A stretch of 64,000 nt of DNA from assembly GCA_963825615.1 (NCBI GenBank), contig CAWGTV010000001.1, positions 1,162,686 through 1,226,685 of the forward strand, given 5' to 3'. The translations under genes and the position numbers were made by a program. The stretch is from JAHEDT01 sp963825615. GTDB lineage: Bacteria; Desulfobacterota; Desulfuromonadia; Desulfuromonadales; BM103. Positions 43,653 through 52,650 of this stretch are shown here, in pieces; the first letter of the stretch is position 1; every line of letters starts with the position of its first letter. The notes below the pieces were generated by a model that did no database searches, was not told the DNA's origin, and was given only the letters and a program-made list of their open reading frames with translations.

Positions 43653-44654
43653 ATGAAACTGTACACGAAATTCCTCCTTATTGGATGCTCAGTGGGCATG
43701 TGGTTTGTGTGCGCCACACTCGCACTGGCCCAGGGCCCGCTTCCCTCCTGGAACGACGGTGCAGCCAAGCAGAACATCATGGAGTTCGTCCAAAAAGTGA
43801 CCAAGGAAGGTTCGCCGGACTTCGTCCCTGTTGCCGAGCGAATCGCAACTTTCGATAACGACGGCACCCTCTGGTCAGAACAACCAATGTACTGCCAGTT
43901 GTTCTTCGCCCTGGACCGGGTTAAGGAGCTGGCTCCCCAGCACCCGGAGTGGAAGAGCAAGGAGCCCTTTGCCTCGCTCCTCAAGGGGGACGTGAAGGCG
44001 GCTCTGGCCGGCGGTGACAAGGCCATCCTCGAGATCGTCATGGCCACCCACGCGGACATGACCACGGACCAGTTCGCGCAGATCGTCAAGGACTGGATCG
44101 CCACCGCCAAGCATCCTGAGACCGGCAAGCTCTACACCGAAATGGTTTTCCAGCCGATGCTGGAACTGCTGGCGTACTTGCGTGCCAACGAGTTCAAAAC
44201 GTTTATCGTCTCCGGCGGTGGCATTGAGTTTATGCGGCCGTGGGCTGAGCAGGTCTACGGGGTCCCGCCGGAGCAGGTTGTGGGGAGCAGTATCAAGGTG
44301 AAGCTTACACAGCGTGACGGCAAGCCTGCACTGGTTCGCCTGCCGGAGCTGAACTTCATCGACGACAAGGCCGGCAAACCTGTCGCCATCAACCAGCACA
44401 TCGGCCGCCGGCCGATTGCTGCTTTCGGTAACTCCGATGGCGACCAGCAGATGCTGGAATGGACCCAGGCCGGCACAGGCGCACGGCTCATGATGCTGGT
44501 GCATCACGACGACGCTAAGCGCGAGTGGGCTTATGGCCCGGAATCGAAGATTGGCACCTTCAGTGACGCGCTGATGACCGAAGCCAGGAAGAGCGGCTGG
44601 ACGGTCATCAGTATGAAGGATGATTGGAAGAATCTCTTTGCTTTTGAAAAATGA
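43653..44654 (+). CDS. Exported HAD-superfamily phosphatase
   Basis: A 333-residue HAD hydrolase with a signal peptide (residues 1-26). The catalytic loop FDNDGTLW has nucleophile Asp68 and general acid Asp70. Motif II is 'FIVSGGGIEF' and motif III/IV 'IAAFGNSDGDQQML'. The helical cap lies between. HAD enzymes are usually cytoplasmic, so export is notable; most similar proteins, in my memory, are encoded next to sulfatases. It probably acts in the same periplasmic pathway as the two flanking sulfatases, but the substrate is unknown. Confidence 0.82.
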   Translation: MKLYTKFLLIGCSVGMWFVCATLALAQGPLPSWNDGAAKQNIMEFVQKVTKEGSPDFVPVAERIATFDNDGTLWSEQPMYCQLFFALDRVKELAPQHPEWKSKEPFASLLKGDVKAALAGGDKAILEIVMATHADMTTDQFAQIVKDWIATAKHPETGKLYTEMVFQPMLELLAYLRANEFKTFIVSGGGIEFMRPWAEQVYGVPPEQVVGSSIKVKLTQRDGKPALVRLPELNFIDDKAGKPVAINQHIGRRPIAAFGNSDGDQQMLEWTQAGTGARLMMLVHHDDAKREWAYGPESKIGTFSDALMTEARKSGWTVISMKDDWKNLFAFEK

Positions 44655-44668
44655 CAAACGTTGCAGGT

Positions 44669-44692
44669 TGATGCCCTTTGGGAGTGGCATCA
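44669..44692 (+). terminator. Hairpin after the HAD phosphatase gene
   Basis: TGATGCC pairs with GGCATCA around a ten-base loop. No U tract; a weak terminator candidate. Confidence 0.4.
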
Positions 44693-44856
44693 TCCCTTAA
44701 CACACGTATTTCAGACCCCCGTGTTGCAACCGCCTAAAGTTTGTTGTGAAAAGCTGTTTTTCTCGTAAACTTTACATGGAAAATTTTCCGTATATTAACT
44801 TAGGTGGCGAAAGTGGCCCCGCCAATTTACACGAGGACTTTCTAAAGGAGAACCCC

Positions 44857-46521
44857 ATGAGAAAACTATTCTGTCTGCTGTTTGTCCTGATGCTCTTCCC
44901 TGGCTTGCCAGCCGTAGCCCAAGAGAGCGGCAAACCCAATATCATACTCATCGTGTCTGACGACACCGGCTACGGCGATCTCGGTCCCTACGGTGGCGGT
45001 GAAGGGCGCGGCATGCCTACGCCGAATATCGACCGCATGGCGAGCGAGGGGACAACGCTGTTTTCGTTCTACGCTCAGCCGAGCTGCACACCTGGTCGGG
45101 CGGCGATGCAGACCGGCCGTATCCCGAACCGCAGCGGCATGACCACTGTTGCCTTTCAGGGGCAGGGCGGTGGACTGCCAGCCGCGGAGTGGACGCTGGC
45201 CTCGGTGCTGAAGACCGCGGGCTACAACACCTTCTTCACCGGCAAGTGGCACCTCGGTGAGGCCGACTATGCGCTACCTAACGCCCAGGGCTACGACGAG
45301 ATGAAGTACGCCGGCCTCTACCACCTCAACGCCTATACCTATGCGGATCCGACGTGGTTCCCAGACATGAGTCCGGACCTGCGCGCCATGTTCCAGAAGG
45401 TGACCATTGGTGCGCTTTCGGGTAAGGCGGGCGAGAAGCCGAAGGAGGACTTCAAGATCAACGGCCAGTACGTCAACGAGCCTGGTAAGAGCGTCACGCT
45501 CCACGGCGTCAACTATCCCGATGGCGTGGTCGGCATCCCCTACTTCGACGGCTACGTGGAAAAAGCGTCCATCGACTACCTCGACAAAGCATCGAAGTCG
45601 AAGACACCGTTCTTCATGAGCATCAACTTCATGAAGGTCCACCAGCCGAACATGCCGCACCCTGACTACGAACACAAATCCCTTTCGAAGACCAAGTACG
45701 CGGATTCGATCGTGGAGCTGGATTCCCGGATCGGGCGGATCATGGACAAGGTGCGCGAGCTCGGTCTCGACAAGAACACGATGGTCTTCTACACCACCGA
45801 CAATGGCGCCTGGCAGGACGTCTACCCGGACGCCGGGTACACGCCGTTCCGCGGCACCAAGGGCACCGAGCGTGAGGGTGGCAACCGGGTTCCGGCGATC
45901 GCCTGGATGCCGGGCAAGATCAAGGCCGGTGTGAAGAACCACGACATCCTGGGCGGCCTTGACCTGATGGCCACGTTCGCTGCCATTGCCGGTGTGGAGC
46001 TGCCGACAAAGGACCGCGAGGGGCAGCCCATCATCTTTGATAGTTACGACATGTCGCCCGTCCTGTTCGGCACCGGCAAGAGTGAGCGGAACGAGTGGTT
46101 CTACTTCACCGAGAACGAGCTGACGCCCGGCGCCGCACGGGTCGGAAATTACAAGGCCGTGTTCAACCTGCGCGGCGACAATGGCCAGCCGACTGGCGGC
46201 CTCGCCGTGGATACCAATCTTGGCTGGAAGGGTCCGGAGGCGTATGTCGCCACCGTGCCCCAGGTCTTCGACCTCTGGCAGGATCCGCAGGAGCGCTACG
46301 ACATCTTCATGAACAACTATACCGAGCGAACCTGGACACTGGTGACAATCAGCGAGGCGATCAAGAAGAAGATGGAGACCTACGTGAAGTACCCGCCCCG
46401 GCCGATGCAGAGTGCGGCTTACGCTGGCCCGATCACGCTCAGCTCCTATTTCCGCTTCCAGCACATCCGCGAACAGCTCGAGAAGGAGGGCGTCAAGATC
46501 CCGCTTCCCACCGGAAATTAG
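44857..46521 (+). CDS. Exported arylsulfatase with canonical CTPGR signature
   Basis: A 554-residue sulfatase, signal peptide residues 1-22. Metal site 'IILIVSDDTGYGDLGPY' and signature SCTPGRAAMQTGR with Cys77, the canonical C-x-P-x-R that is converted to formylglycine. 'FFTGKWHLGE' (Lys/His of the active site) and 'VFYTTDNGAWQD' follow. The ATG at 44857 has AAAGGAG seven bases upstream; an upstream in-frame ATG at 44746 would add 37 residues ahead of the signal peptide and is rejected. It shares overall design with the sulfatase at 41859 but has a different third motif residue. No maturase (FGE or anSME) is in the window. Confidence 0.87.
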   Translation: MRKLFCLLFVLMLFPGLPAVAQESGKPNIILIVSDDTGYGDLGPYGGGEGRGMPTPNIDRMASEGTTLFSFYAQPSCTPGRAAMQTGRIPNRSGMTTVAFQGQGGGLPAAEWTLASVLKTAGYNTFFTGKWHLGEADYALPNAQGYDEMKYAGLYHLNAYTYADPTWFPDMSPDLRAMFQKVTIGALSGKAGEKPKEDFKINGQYVNEPGKSVTLHGVNYPDGVVGIPYFDGYVEKASIDYLDKASKSKTPFFMSINFMKVHQPNMPHPDYEHKSLSKTKYADSIVELDSRIGRIMDKVRELGLDKNTMVFYTTDNGAWQDVYPDAGYTPFRGTKGTEREGGNRVPAIAWMPGKIKAGVKNHDILGGLDLMATFAAIAGVELPTKDREGQPIIFDSYDMSPVLFGTGKSERNEWFYFTENELTPGAARVGNYKAVFNLRGDNGQPTGGLAVDTNLGWKGPEAYVATVPQVFDLWQDPQERYDIFMNNYTERTWTLVTISEAIKKKMETYVKYPPRPMQSAAYAGPITLSSYFRFQHIREQLEKEGVKIPLPTGN

Positions 46522-46532
46522 GATTCAGCAAG

Positions 46533-46558
46533 CCACCCCCGGGCGATCCCGGGGGTGG
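46533..46558 (+). terminator. Hairpin after the second sulfatase
   Basis: A perfect 11-base-pair stem CCACCCCCGGG / CCCGGGGGTGG with loop CGAT, 12 bases past the stop. Without a U tract its role as terminator is uncertain. Confidence 0.6.
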
Positions 46559-46767
46559 TACCTGACCACAGAGGGTGTCGGACTGGCGAAACGCTTGGTT
46601 GCCTCGCTTCCCTCGATGAAGTCAAGTGGCGCCAGCCGGTGAGACCCTGGGCGTCAAATTTCAAGGGAATCCTGCCAGTGTCCAGATTCGTCTGCAGAGT
46701 TCAAGTGGACAATCAAGAATACAGCCATTCACTGTCAACGCAAAAAGCAAAGAAGAGGAATACAACC

Positions 46768-47565
46768 ATGAAGAACATAGGACAAAAGATGTTGAAGGGA
46801 TGCATATTGACCCTTTTGGGATTGGCCCTGTCTCTGCTCATAGCGCAGACGGTTTTGGCAGCAGAGTCTTTGACCGATGGATGGACCTTCTCAGGGGCAA
46901 TTTATGGATGGATGCCCTCCATCCATGGGCAAACAACAACGGGTAAAGATGTCGATGTCTCTTTCAGCGATATTGTCAACAACCTCGATTTCACATTTAT
47001 GGGCGGCCTGAGTGCTCGTAAGGACAAGCTGTCTTTGCTGGTCGATGTGATCTACATGAACCTGGAAGATAGCTCGAACAGCACCCTGTTCCAGGGTGAT
47101 TTATTTAAACTGTCATTGACCAATGTACAGCTTGAATCTTGGGTTGTGACACCGATGGTCGCTTATAATGTCCTCGAAACGGACCGGTTGAAGCTCGACC
47201 TGTTGGCAGGCGCACGCTATCTCTATCTGAAAGCCGAGCCGGATTTTCAAGAACAGGGGCCTTTGATGACAAGGCATTTTTCTCCGTCAGGATCCACTGA
47301 TTTTTGGGACGGGATTGTCGGACTGATTGGCAACGTTAAACTGAACGAGAAGTGGTATCTGCCCTACCAGGGGGATATCGGTGGTGGTGATACAGATCTG
47401 ACTTGGCAGGTGTTTGGCGGGGTTGGCTATAAGTTTGACAACTTTGATTTGGTCGCAGGTTATCGCCATCTGCAATGGGACTTTGATAGCAGTGATAAAG
47501 GAGGCGAACTGTTGAATGATCTCTACATAAGTGGCCCAATGGTCGGGCTCAGGTATACCTTCTAA
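46768..47565 (+). CDS. Outer-membrane beta-barrel protein of the sulfatase cluster
   Basis: The 265-residue exported protein has a signal peptide (residues 1-32, ending VLAAE) and alternating beta-strands ending with YISGPMVGLRYTF. 'GWTFSGAIYGWMPSIHGQ' near the N-terminus resembles the start of small outer-membrane proteins of unknown function. The terminal Phe suggests insertion by BAM. The ATG at 46768 follows GAGGAA eight bases upstream; an earlier in-frame ATG at 46555 lacks a signal peptide and is not used. It may serve as a porin for the sulfatase substrates (inference). Confidence 0.75.
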   Translation: MKNIGQKMLKGCILTLLGLALSLLIAQTVLAAESLTDGWTFSGAIYGWMPSIHGQTTTGKDVDVSFSDIVNNLDFTFMGGLSARKDKLSLLVDVIYMNLEDSSNSTLFQGDLFKLSLTNVQLESWVVTPMVAYNVLETDRLKLDLLAGARYLYLKAEPDFQEQGPLMTRHFSPSGSTDFWDGIVGLIGNVKLNEKWYLPYQGDIGGGDTDLTWQVFGGVGYKFDNFDLVAGYRHLQWDFDSSDKGGELLNDLYISGPMVGLRYTF

Positions 47566-47566
47566 A

Positions 47567-47604
47567 TAAACGGCTCTTGGGAGACCGAGAGCCGTTATCT
47601 TTTG
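47567..47604 (+). terminator. Intrinsic terminator after the outer-membrane protein gene
   Basis: AACGGCTCT pairs with AGAGCCGTT around a ten-base loop, followed by ATCTTTTG. It begins two bases past the stop. Confidence 0.75.
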
Positions 47605-47715
47605 TCACGACTGCTGAGACTAAAACGGGCATGTTATTGATAGAGAGCGCGGTCTGGTGTTTCCAGAGGAAGTGACATATAACGCAATGATGTTTCAAAT
47701 ACGAGGGGGATTTTA

Positions 47716-48141
47716 ATGCCAACCTTGATCCTGTTTTTGCGACAGTCCATGCTGCGACTTCTGCCGGGCTGTCTGCTCTTCATTTGCTTGTCTGCGGCGG
47801 GTCTCTCTGATGCGCAGACGATTCGCTCACCTGACATGTTAGCTCTCCAGGGGCGCTGGATTCGTACTGACGCACCTTATGTGATTGAGCTCCGCAATGC
47901 TAAAGACGGGTCATTTCAAGCAGCATACTTTAATCCGAAGCAGATCCACGTCGGAAAGACTGAAGTCGCAGAGATGGATGGTTTTTTACAAATCATGATC
48001 GAATTGCAGGACGTCAATTATCCTGGATCGACTTACGTCCTCCGCTATAACCGGGCGCAAGACGTTCTGCAAGGCATCTACTTTCATCCTGCTAGCCAGC
48101 AGAGCTATGAAGTCGATTTTGTTCGCCAGGTTGCCCAGTGA
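47716..48141 (+). CDS. Small exported protein of unknown function
   Basis: A 141-residue protein with a signal peptide (residues 1-33, ending in SDAQ). The mature part begins 'LQGRWIRTDAPYVIELRNAKDGSFQAAYFNPKQIHVGKTEV', with LQGRW resembling lipocalin-type openings. It ends in FVRQVAQ. The start follows a GGGGG box. The gene sits between the sulfatase cluster and the cytochrome b gene, each with its own spacing; its context is therefore ambiguous. Confidence 0.65.
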   Translation: MPTLILFLRQSMLRLLPGCLLFICLSAAGLSDAQTIRSPDMLALQGRWIRTDAPYVIELRNAKDGSFQAAYFNPKQIHVGKTEVAEMDGFLQIMIELQDVNYPGSTYVLRYNRAQDVLQGIYFHPASQQSYEVDFVRQVAQ

Positions 48142-48245
48142 TGTAATGATTGTTTTAAACCCTCTTTGTGCTAAACTCTCCTCCAAGTTGCTAATTATAC
48201 AGGGCCTGATCACCTGTTCCCCGCCCTTGGAATGAATTGTCGTTT

Positions 48246-49526
48246 ATGCAGAAATCCAGGAGATCCATAACCGACCTGATACTCCACCTCCATCCACCGA
48301 CCGTCCCGGAAGAAACGTTGAGGTTTAACCTGAGTTGGGGGTTGGGCGGCATGGCTGTGATGCTGGTCGGCCTGTTGTTTCTCACCGGCATCCTGTTGCT
48401 GCTTGTTTATCAACCTTCGACCGATCAAGCCTACAGATCGATATTGATTCTGACCCGCGTAGTCCCTTTCGGCCTCTGGGTGCGCAACATCCATCATTGG
48501 AGCGCCAACCTACTGGTCGTGGTCGCCGTGCTGCATCTGCTGCGCGTGGTTCTGACCGGCGCCTTCGGACCGGGTCGTCGACTCAACTGGGTCATCGGCC
48601 TGTTCCTGCTTTTTCTTCTGCTTTCTGCCAATTTCACCGGCTACCTGCTGCCCTGGGATCAACTGGCCTACTGGGCGGTGACCATCTGCACCAGCATGCT
48701 GGGCTATATCCCGTTCGGCGGGCAGTGGCTTCAGGAACTGTTCCGCGGTGGTGCCGAGATCGGCCCGGCAACTCTGGCCAACTTCTTCGTGCTGCACGTG
48801 GCTTTTGTTCCGGGAACGCTGTTCATCCTGCTGCTTTGGCATTTCTGGCTGGTCCGTCGCGCCGGCGGCCTGGTGCAAATAAAGAAGAATGATTTGCAGG
48901 AGATCCCGAGCCCTCGCGTATCGACCGTGCCGAACCTGGTTATGCGTGAAGCCGCGGTCGGCCTGGCACTGGTGGCCTTTGTGCTGACCCTTGCGATCTT
49001 TTGGAACACACCTTTGCTGGAGCAAGCCAACCCGGGGATGAGCCCCAACCCGGCCAAGGCGCCCTGGTATTTCATGGGCTTCCAGGAGCTGTTGCTGCAC
49101 CTGCATCCGGTCTTTGCGGTCTTTGTTTGGCCACTGCTCGGAGCCGCGGTTCTCTTGTGTGTGCCGTTCTGGCGTGAGACGGACTTGCCGACCGCGGTCT
49201 GGTTCGGTTCAGGCCGGGGTCGGACGCTTGCGGCATGGACAACAGCAATCGGCGTGGTGGCAACTCTGACGCTTATCCTGGTCGACAACTTGCTGCTTGG
49301 TTCAGCCACAGCGATGACCAACACCTTCGTTACGCGTGGGTTGCTGCCAACGGGATTCTTTGCGGCTCTTTTGGTTGGTCTTTACTGGTTGTTGGTAAAA
49401 AAACTGAAATACACCCGGGCCGAAGCTGTGATGGCCGGCATCATTCTGGTGCTGGTCGTATTGACCGTCTGCACGGTCATCGGGGTCTGGTTCCGGGGAC
49501 CGGAGATGCATTTGGTCTGGCCATAA
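48246..49526 (+). CDS. Cytochrome b of a bc-type quinol-oxidising complex
   Basis: A 426-residue, eight-helix cytochrome b. Haem-binding helices are 'NIHHWSANLLVVVAVLHLLRVVL' and 'NFFVLHVAFVPGTLFILLLWHF', which carry the paired His ligands. 'NPAKAPWYFMGFQELLLHLHPVF' holds the Qo-site stretch where PAKAPWYF replaces the usual PEWYF. The length shows fusion of the cytochrome b6-like and subunit-IV-like parts. It oxidises menaquinol in the inner membrane together with the Rieske protein and multihaem cytochrome downstream. The ATG at 48246 is chosen; a TTG three codons earlier has the slightly better ribosome-binding site. Confidence 0.88.
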   Translation: MQKSRRSITDLILHLHPPTVPEETLRFNLSWGLGGMAVMLVGLLFLTGILLLLVYQPSTDQAYRSILILTRVVPFGLWVRNIHHWSANLLVVVAVLHLLRVVLTGAFGPGRRLNWVIGLFLLFLLLSANFTGYLLPWDQLAYWAVTICTSMLGYIPFGGQWLQELFRGGAEIGPATLANFFVLHVAFVPGTLFILLLWHFWLVRRAGGLVQIKKNDLQEIPSPRVSTVPNLVMREAAVGLALVAFVLTLAIFWNTPLLEQANPGMSPNPAKAPWYFMGFQELLLHLHPVFAVFVWPLLGAAVLLCVPFWRETDLPTAVWFGSGRGRTLAAWTTAIGVVATLTLILVDNLLLGSATAMTNTFVTRGLLPTGFFAALLVGLYWLLVKKLKYTRAEAVMAGIILVLVVLTVCTVIGVWFRGPEMHLVWP

Positions 49527-49529
49527 AGG

Positions 49530-49562
49530 CAGGGACGCGGTACGTGGGACGAGGAACGCGGA
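49530..49562. repeat. ACGCGG-type short repeat cluster, left copy
   Basis: GGGACGCGG, GGGACGAGG and AACGCGG occur in a run just upstream of the Rieske gene. The same kind of motif recurs after it at 50114-50150, so the two intergenic gaps of this operon share a minisatellite-like composition. Confidence 0.5.
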
Positions 49563-49601
49563 AATTTGAAAGACTTTGGGCGCCACATAGGGTTTTGATT
49601 G

Positions 49602-50111
49602 ATGGTTGAAAACCGAAATAATGACACGACACCCGGACCGAACCGCCGGCAATTTCTGAATCGCCTCTGGGCGTTCTTCGGGGTTGTCGCGCTGGCGGAA
49701 TTCGGCTGGCTCGGCCTGTCGTTCCTGAACTCCCGCAAGGAGCGGAACAAGCCGGTCAAGACCGAAAGTATCGTCACGGCCGGGGCGGTTGAGCAGTTCA
49801 CGCCGGCGACGGTGACGGCTGTTCCTCTTGGTCAGTTCTACCTGGCGTGCCTGGCAGACGGCAGCTTCCTGGCTTTGTCGAGAACCTGTACGCATCTCGG
49901 CTGCTCGGTCCCCTGGGATGAAGAGAAGAACCAGTTCGTCTGCCCCTGTCATGGTTCCACTTTCAACCTGACCGGGGAAGTTTTGACCGCACCGGCGCCG
50001 AGACCACTGGACACTTACCCTGTGCGTATCGAGGACGGCATCGTCAAAGTTGACACCTCTGCACCACAAAAACGCGCGCGGTTTGAGACGTCACAAGCGA
50101 CACGGATTTAA
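49602..50111 (+). CDS. Rieske [2Fe-2S] iron-sulfur protein
   Basis: A 169-residue protein: twin-arginine-like N-terminus (NRRQFLNRLWAFFG), one transmembrane anchor, then the Rieske domain with CTHLGC (Cys96, His98, Cys101) and CPCHGSTF (Cys114, Cys116, His117). The cluster is bound by Cys96, His98, Cys114 and His117; Cys101 and Cys116 form the disulfide. It moves electrons from quinol bound at cytochrome b to a c-type cytochrome. The ATG at 49602 is used over a TTG one codon earlier. Confidence 0.92.
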   Translation: MVENRNNDTTPGPNRRQFLNRLWAFFGVVALAEFGWLGLSFLNSRKERNKPVKTESIVTAGAVEQFTPATVTAVPLGQFYLACLADGSFLALSRTCTHLGCSVPWDEEKNQFVCPCHGSTFNLTGEVLTAPAPRPLDTYPVRIEDGIVKVDTSAPQKRARFETSQATRI

Positions 50112-50113
50112 TC

Positions 50114-50150
50114 TCGAGACGCGGAACGCGGAACGAGGGACGCGAAAAAC
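50114..50150. repeat. ACGCGG-type short repeat cluster, right copy
   Basis: GACGCGGAACGCGGAACGAG and GGACGCG form a run between the Rieske gene and the multihaem gene, related to 49530-49562. Confidence 0.5.
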
Positions 50151-50164
50151 GGGTTAATGGAAGA

Positions 50165-52438
50165 ATGAAGCAATCTGCGGCTGACATAAAATGCTGGGAA
50201 CGGATCGCGCTGATTGCGGCGGTCGTTATCCTGCTGTCACCGGTCGTCTATCTGCTCAAGGCGCAAACAGTTAAGCCGATGCCTGCAGCAGGCCCAGCAG
50301 AATTTGTCGGTAGCGAGAAGTGTAAAAAGTGCCACGAGACCGCCTACAACAAGTGGCGCGGTTCGCATCACGACCTGGCCATGGACGTGGCCAATGACAC
50401 GACAGTGCTGGGTGATTTTGCTGACGCCAACTACACTGATCCCTACAATAACGTCACCTCCCGCTTTTATCGCCAGGACGGCAAGTTCTTTGTTCAGACC
50501 GAGGGACCGGACGGCCAACCCGGTGATTTTGAAATTACTCACACCTTCGGCGCCTATCCATTGCAGCAGTACCTGGTGCCATTTCCCGATGGTCGCCTGC
50601 AATGCCTGAACATTGCCTGGGATGTGGAGAAGAAAACCTGGTACCGTCTACCGCCTTACGTGGTCGAAGGTCCCCAGGACTGGCTGCACTGGACCAGGAG
50701 CGGACAGACCTGGAACGTTATGTGCGCCGAGTGTCACTCGACCCGCCTGACCAAGGGCTATGACCCGGATACGGGAGCGTACCAGACCACCTGGTTCGAG
50801 ATCGATGTCGGGTGTGAGGCCTGTCATGGGCCGGGGGCAGAACATCTGGTCTGGGCTGATAAACCACCGTTCGCCAGAGAGAAAGTGGAGAACTTTGCGC
50901 TGAAGATTCGCACTAATCGGCTTGATACCAGCGCACAGATCAAGCTCTGTGCTCCTTGTCACTCCAGGCGGTTTCAGCTTGGCGATAATCAGCATGTCGA
51001 AGGTGAGCTACTGGATGTCATGGTGCCGCAACTGCTGGACGAAGGGCTCTATTATCCGGACGGCCAGATTTTTGATGAGGTCTATGTCTACGGGTCGTTT
51101 GTGCAGAGCAAGATGTACCAGCACGGCGTGCGTTGCAGTGACTGCCATGATATTCACAGCCTCAAGCGCCACAAGGAGAAGAACGACCTCTGTACCCAGT
51201 GCCACCGTGCTGAAATTTACGATAGCAAAAAGCATCACTTTCATAAGCAGGTGCACAATGGCAAGCCGAGTGACGGTTACCTCTGTGTCAAGTGCCATAT
51301 GCCAGGCCGTATCTACATGGGGGCTGATTATCGACCCGATCACAGTTTGCGCATTCCGCGACCCGACCTGAGCGCGAAACTCGGCACGCCGAACGCCTGC
51401 TCGGCAAAAGACTGTCACGCCGACAAATCGTTGGCATGGAATGTCGAGCATTACACCAAATGGTATGGAGAGACCCGTAAACCCCATTATGGAGAGGGCC
51501 TCGCTGCCGGTCGCAGCCGCAAACCGGAGGCTGAACCGGAGTTGATCCGCCTGGCCGAGGATCGATTGCTGCCAGCGATCGTTCGTGCCACCGCGCTGGA
51601 ACTGTTGCGGGCTTATCCTACCGACGCAAGCCAGGCCACCCTGGCCAAGGCGCTGGAAGATGACGATGCCCTGATCCGTTACACGGCGATTCGCAGCCTG
51701 GGGTATTTCGATGCCGAGACCAGGTTGAAGCGGATTGCGCCGAAGCTCTACGACCCGGTCAAGGCGGTACGCATGGAGGCGGCCATGATGTTGTCCATGC
51801 TGCCGAAAGAACAGTTGCGGGAAGATGACCAGGAAGCCTTTGAGCTGGGGCTCGCTGAGTACCGTGAAGCAATGCTCTACAACGCCGACCTGGCGGCACA
51901 GCGCTACAACCTCGGCAACCTGGCCGTTAATCAGGGTGATGATGAGCGGGCCATCGCAGTTTATGAGAAGTCGATTGCCATCGATGACCGGTTCTATCCG
52001 GCCAAGGTTAACCTGGCGATGCTTTACAACCGGCAGGGCAAGAACCGCGAAGCGGAGAAGTTGCTGCGTGAGGTGGTTGAGCGGGAGCCAGAGCTTTACG
52101 AAGTCTCTTATTCCCTTGGTTTACTGCTCGCAGAGATGCAGCAGTATCAGGACGCAGAACTCTACCTCAGAAAGGCCGCTGCCGGAATGAACTATGGGCG
52201 CGTCCACTACAATCATGGACAGGTTCTGCTGGTTCTCAATCAACCGGAGCAGGCGGAACAAGCATTGTTGATGGCCTTGCAGCTCAACCCTCAGGAGCAG
52301 GATTTCTTTGTGGCTCTAGCTGACGTCTACCTCAAGTCAGGTCAGACCGAAAAAGCCAGAGAGTTGGCTATCAACATGTCACGCCAATTCCCTGATCACA
52401 AGGCTGCGATGGAGTTGTTGCGATATCTCGAAAGATGA
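50165..52438 (+). CDS. Multihaem c-type cytochrome with HEAT and TPR repeats
   Basis: A 757-residue protein with an N-terminal membrane anchor (residues 13-33). Haem motifs CxxCH start at residues 53, 187, 217, 262, 324, 343 and 374, and an atypical CSAKDCH (C-x4-CH) is at 412, giving seven certain and one possible haem. HEAT-like repeats follow at about 440-550 (IRYTAIRSLGYFDAETRL, VRMEAAMMLSML) and TPRs at 570-750 (AAQRYNLGNLAVNQGDDERAIAVYEKSI). It lies in the cytochrome b/Rieske operon and is the likely electron acceptor in place of cytochrome c1. The tetratricopeptide part may dock a partner cytochrome or reductase. Confidence 0.87.
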   Translation: MKQSAADIKCWERIALIAAVVILLSPVVYLLKAQTVKPMPAAGPAEFVGSEKCKKCHETAYNKWRGSHHDLAMDVANDTTVLGDFADANYTDPYNNVTSRFYRQDGKFFVQTEGPDGQPGDFEITHTFGAYPLQQYLVPFPDGRLQCLNIAWDVEKKTWYRLPPYVVEGPQDWLHWTRSGQTWNVMCAECHSTRLTKGYDPDTGAYQTTWFEIDVGCEACHGPGAEHLVWADKPPFAREKVENFALKIRTNRLDTSAQIKLCAPCHSRRFQLGDNQHVEGELLDVMVPQLLDEGLYYPDGQIFDEVYVYGSFVQSKMYQHGVRCSDCHDIHSLKRHKEKNDLCTQCHRAEIYDSKKHHFHKQVHNGKPSDGYLCVKCHMPGRIYMGADYRPDHSLRIPRPDLSAKLGTPNACSAKDCHADKSLAWNVEHYTKWYGETRKPHYGEGLAAGRSRKPEAEPELIRLAEDRLLPAIVRATALELLRAYPTDASQATLAKALEDDDALIRYTAIRSLGYFDAETRLKRIAPKLYDPVKAVRMEAAMMLSMLPKEQLREDDQEAFELGLAEYREAMLYNADLAAQRYNLGNLAVNQGDDERAIAVYEKSIAIDDRFYPAKVNLAMLYNRQGKNREAEKLLREVVEREPELYEVSYSLGLLLAEMQQYQDAELYLRKAAAGMNYGRVHYNHGQVLLVLNQPEQAEQALLMALQLNPQEQDFFVALADVYLKSGQTEKARELAINMSRQFPDHKAAMELLRYLER

Positions 52439-52469
52439 ATGTCTTATAAATCACACCAATAAGATGACA

Positions 52470-52500
52470 AATGGCCCACCCTCTCTGGGGATGGGCCATT
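52470..52500 (+). terminator. Terminator of the cytochrome b/Rieske/multihaem operon
   Basis: AATGGCCCA pairs with TGGGCCATT (nine base pairs) around a 13-base loop, 31 bases past the stop. Confidence 0.7.
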
Positions 52501-52650
52501 CTCATTTCGCACGACGTTTTTACGCCAATAAAATTCTTGTAAAAACCAACAAAGTTGGCACAGTCATGATAAAAGGTTCCAGTTTCTTTAGTCGATTCTT
52601 TCTGCAATGGGCAACATGACGATATGATTTGAGTATCATCACATTTAACC

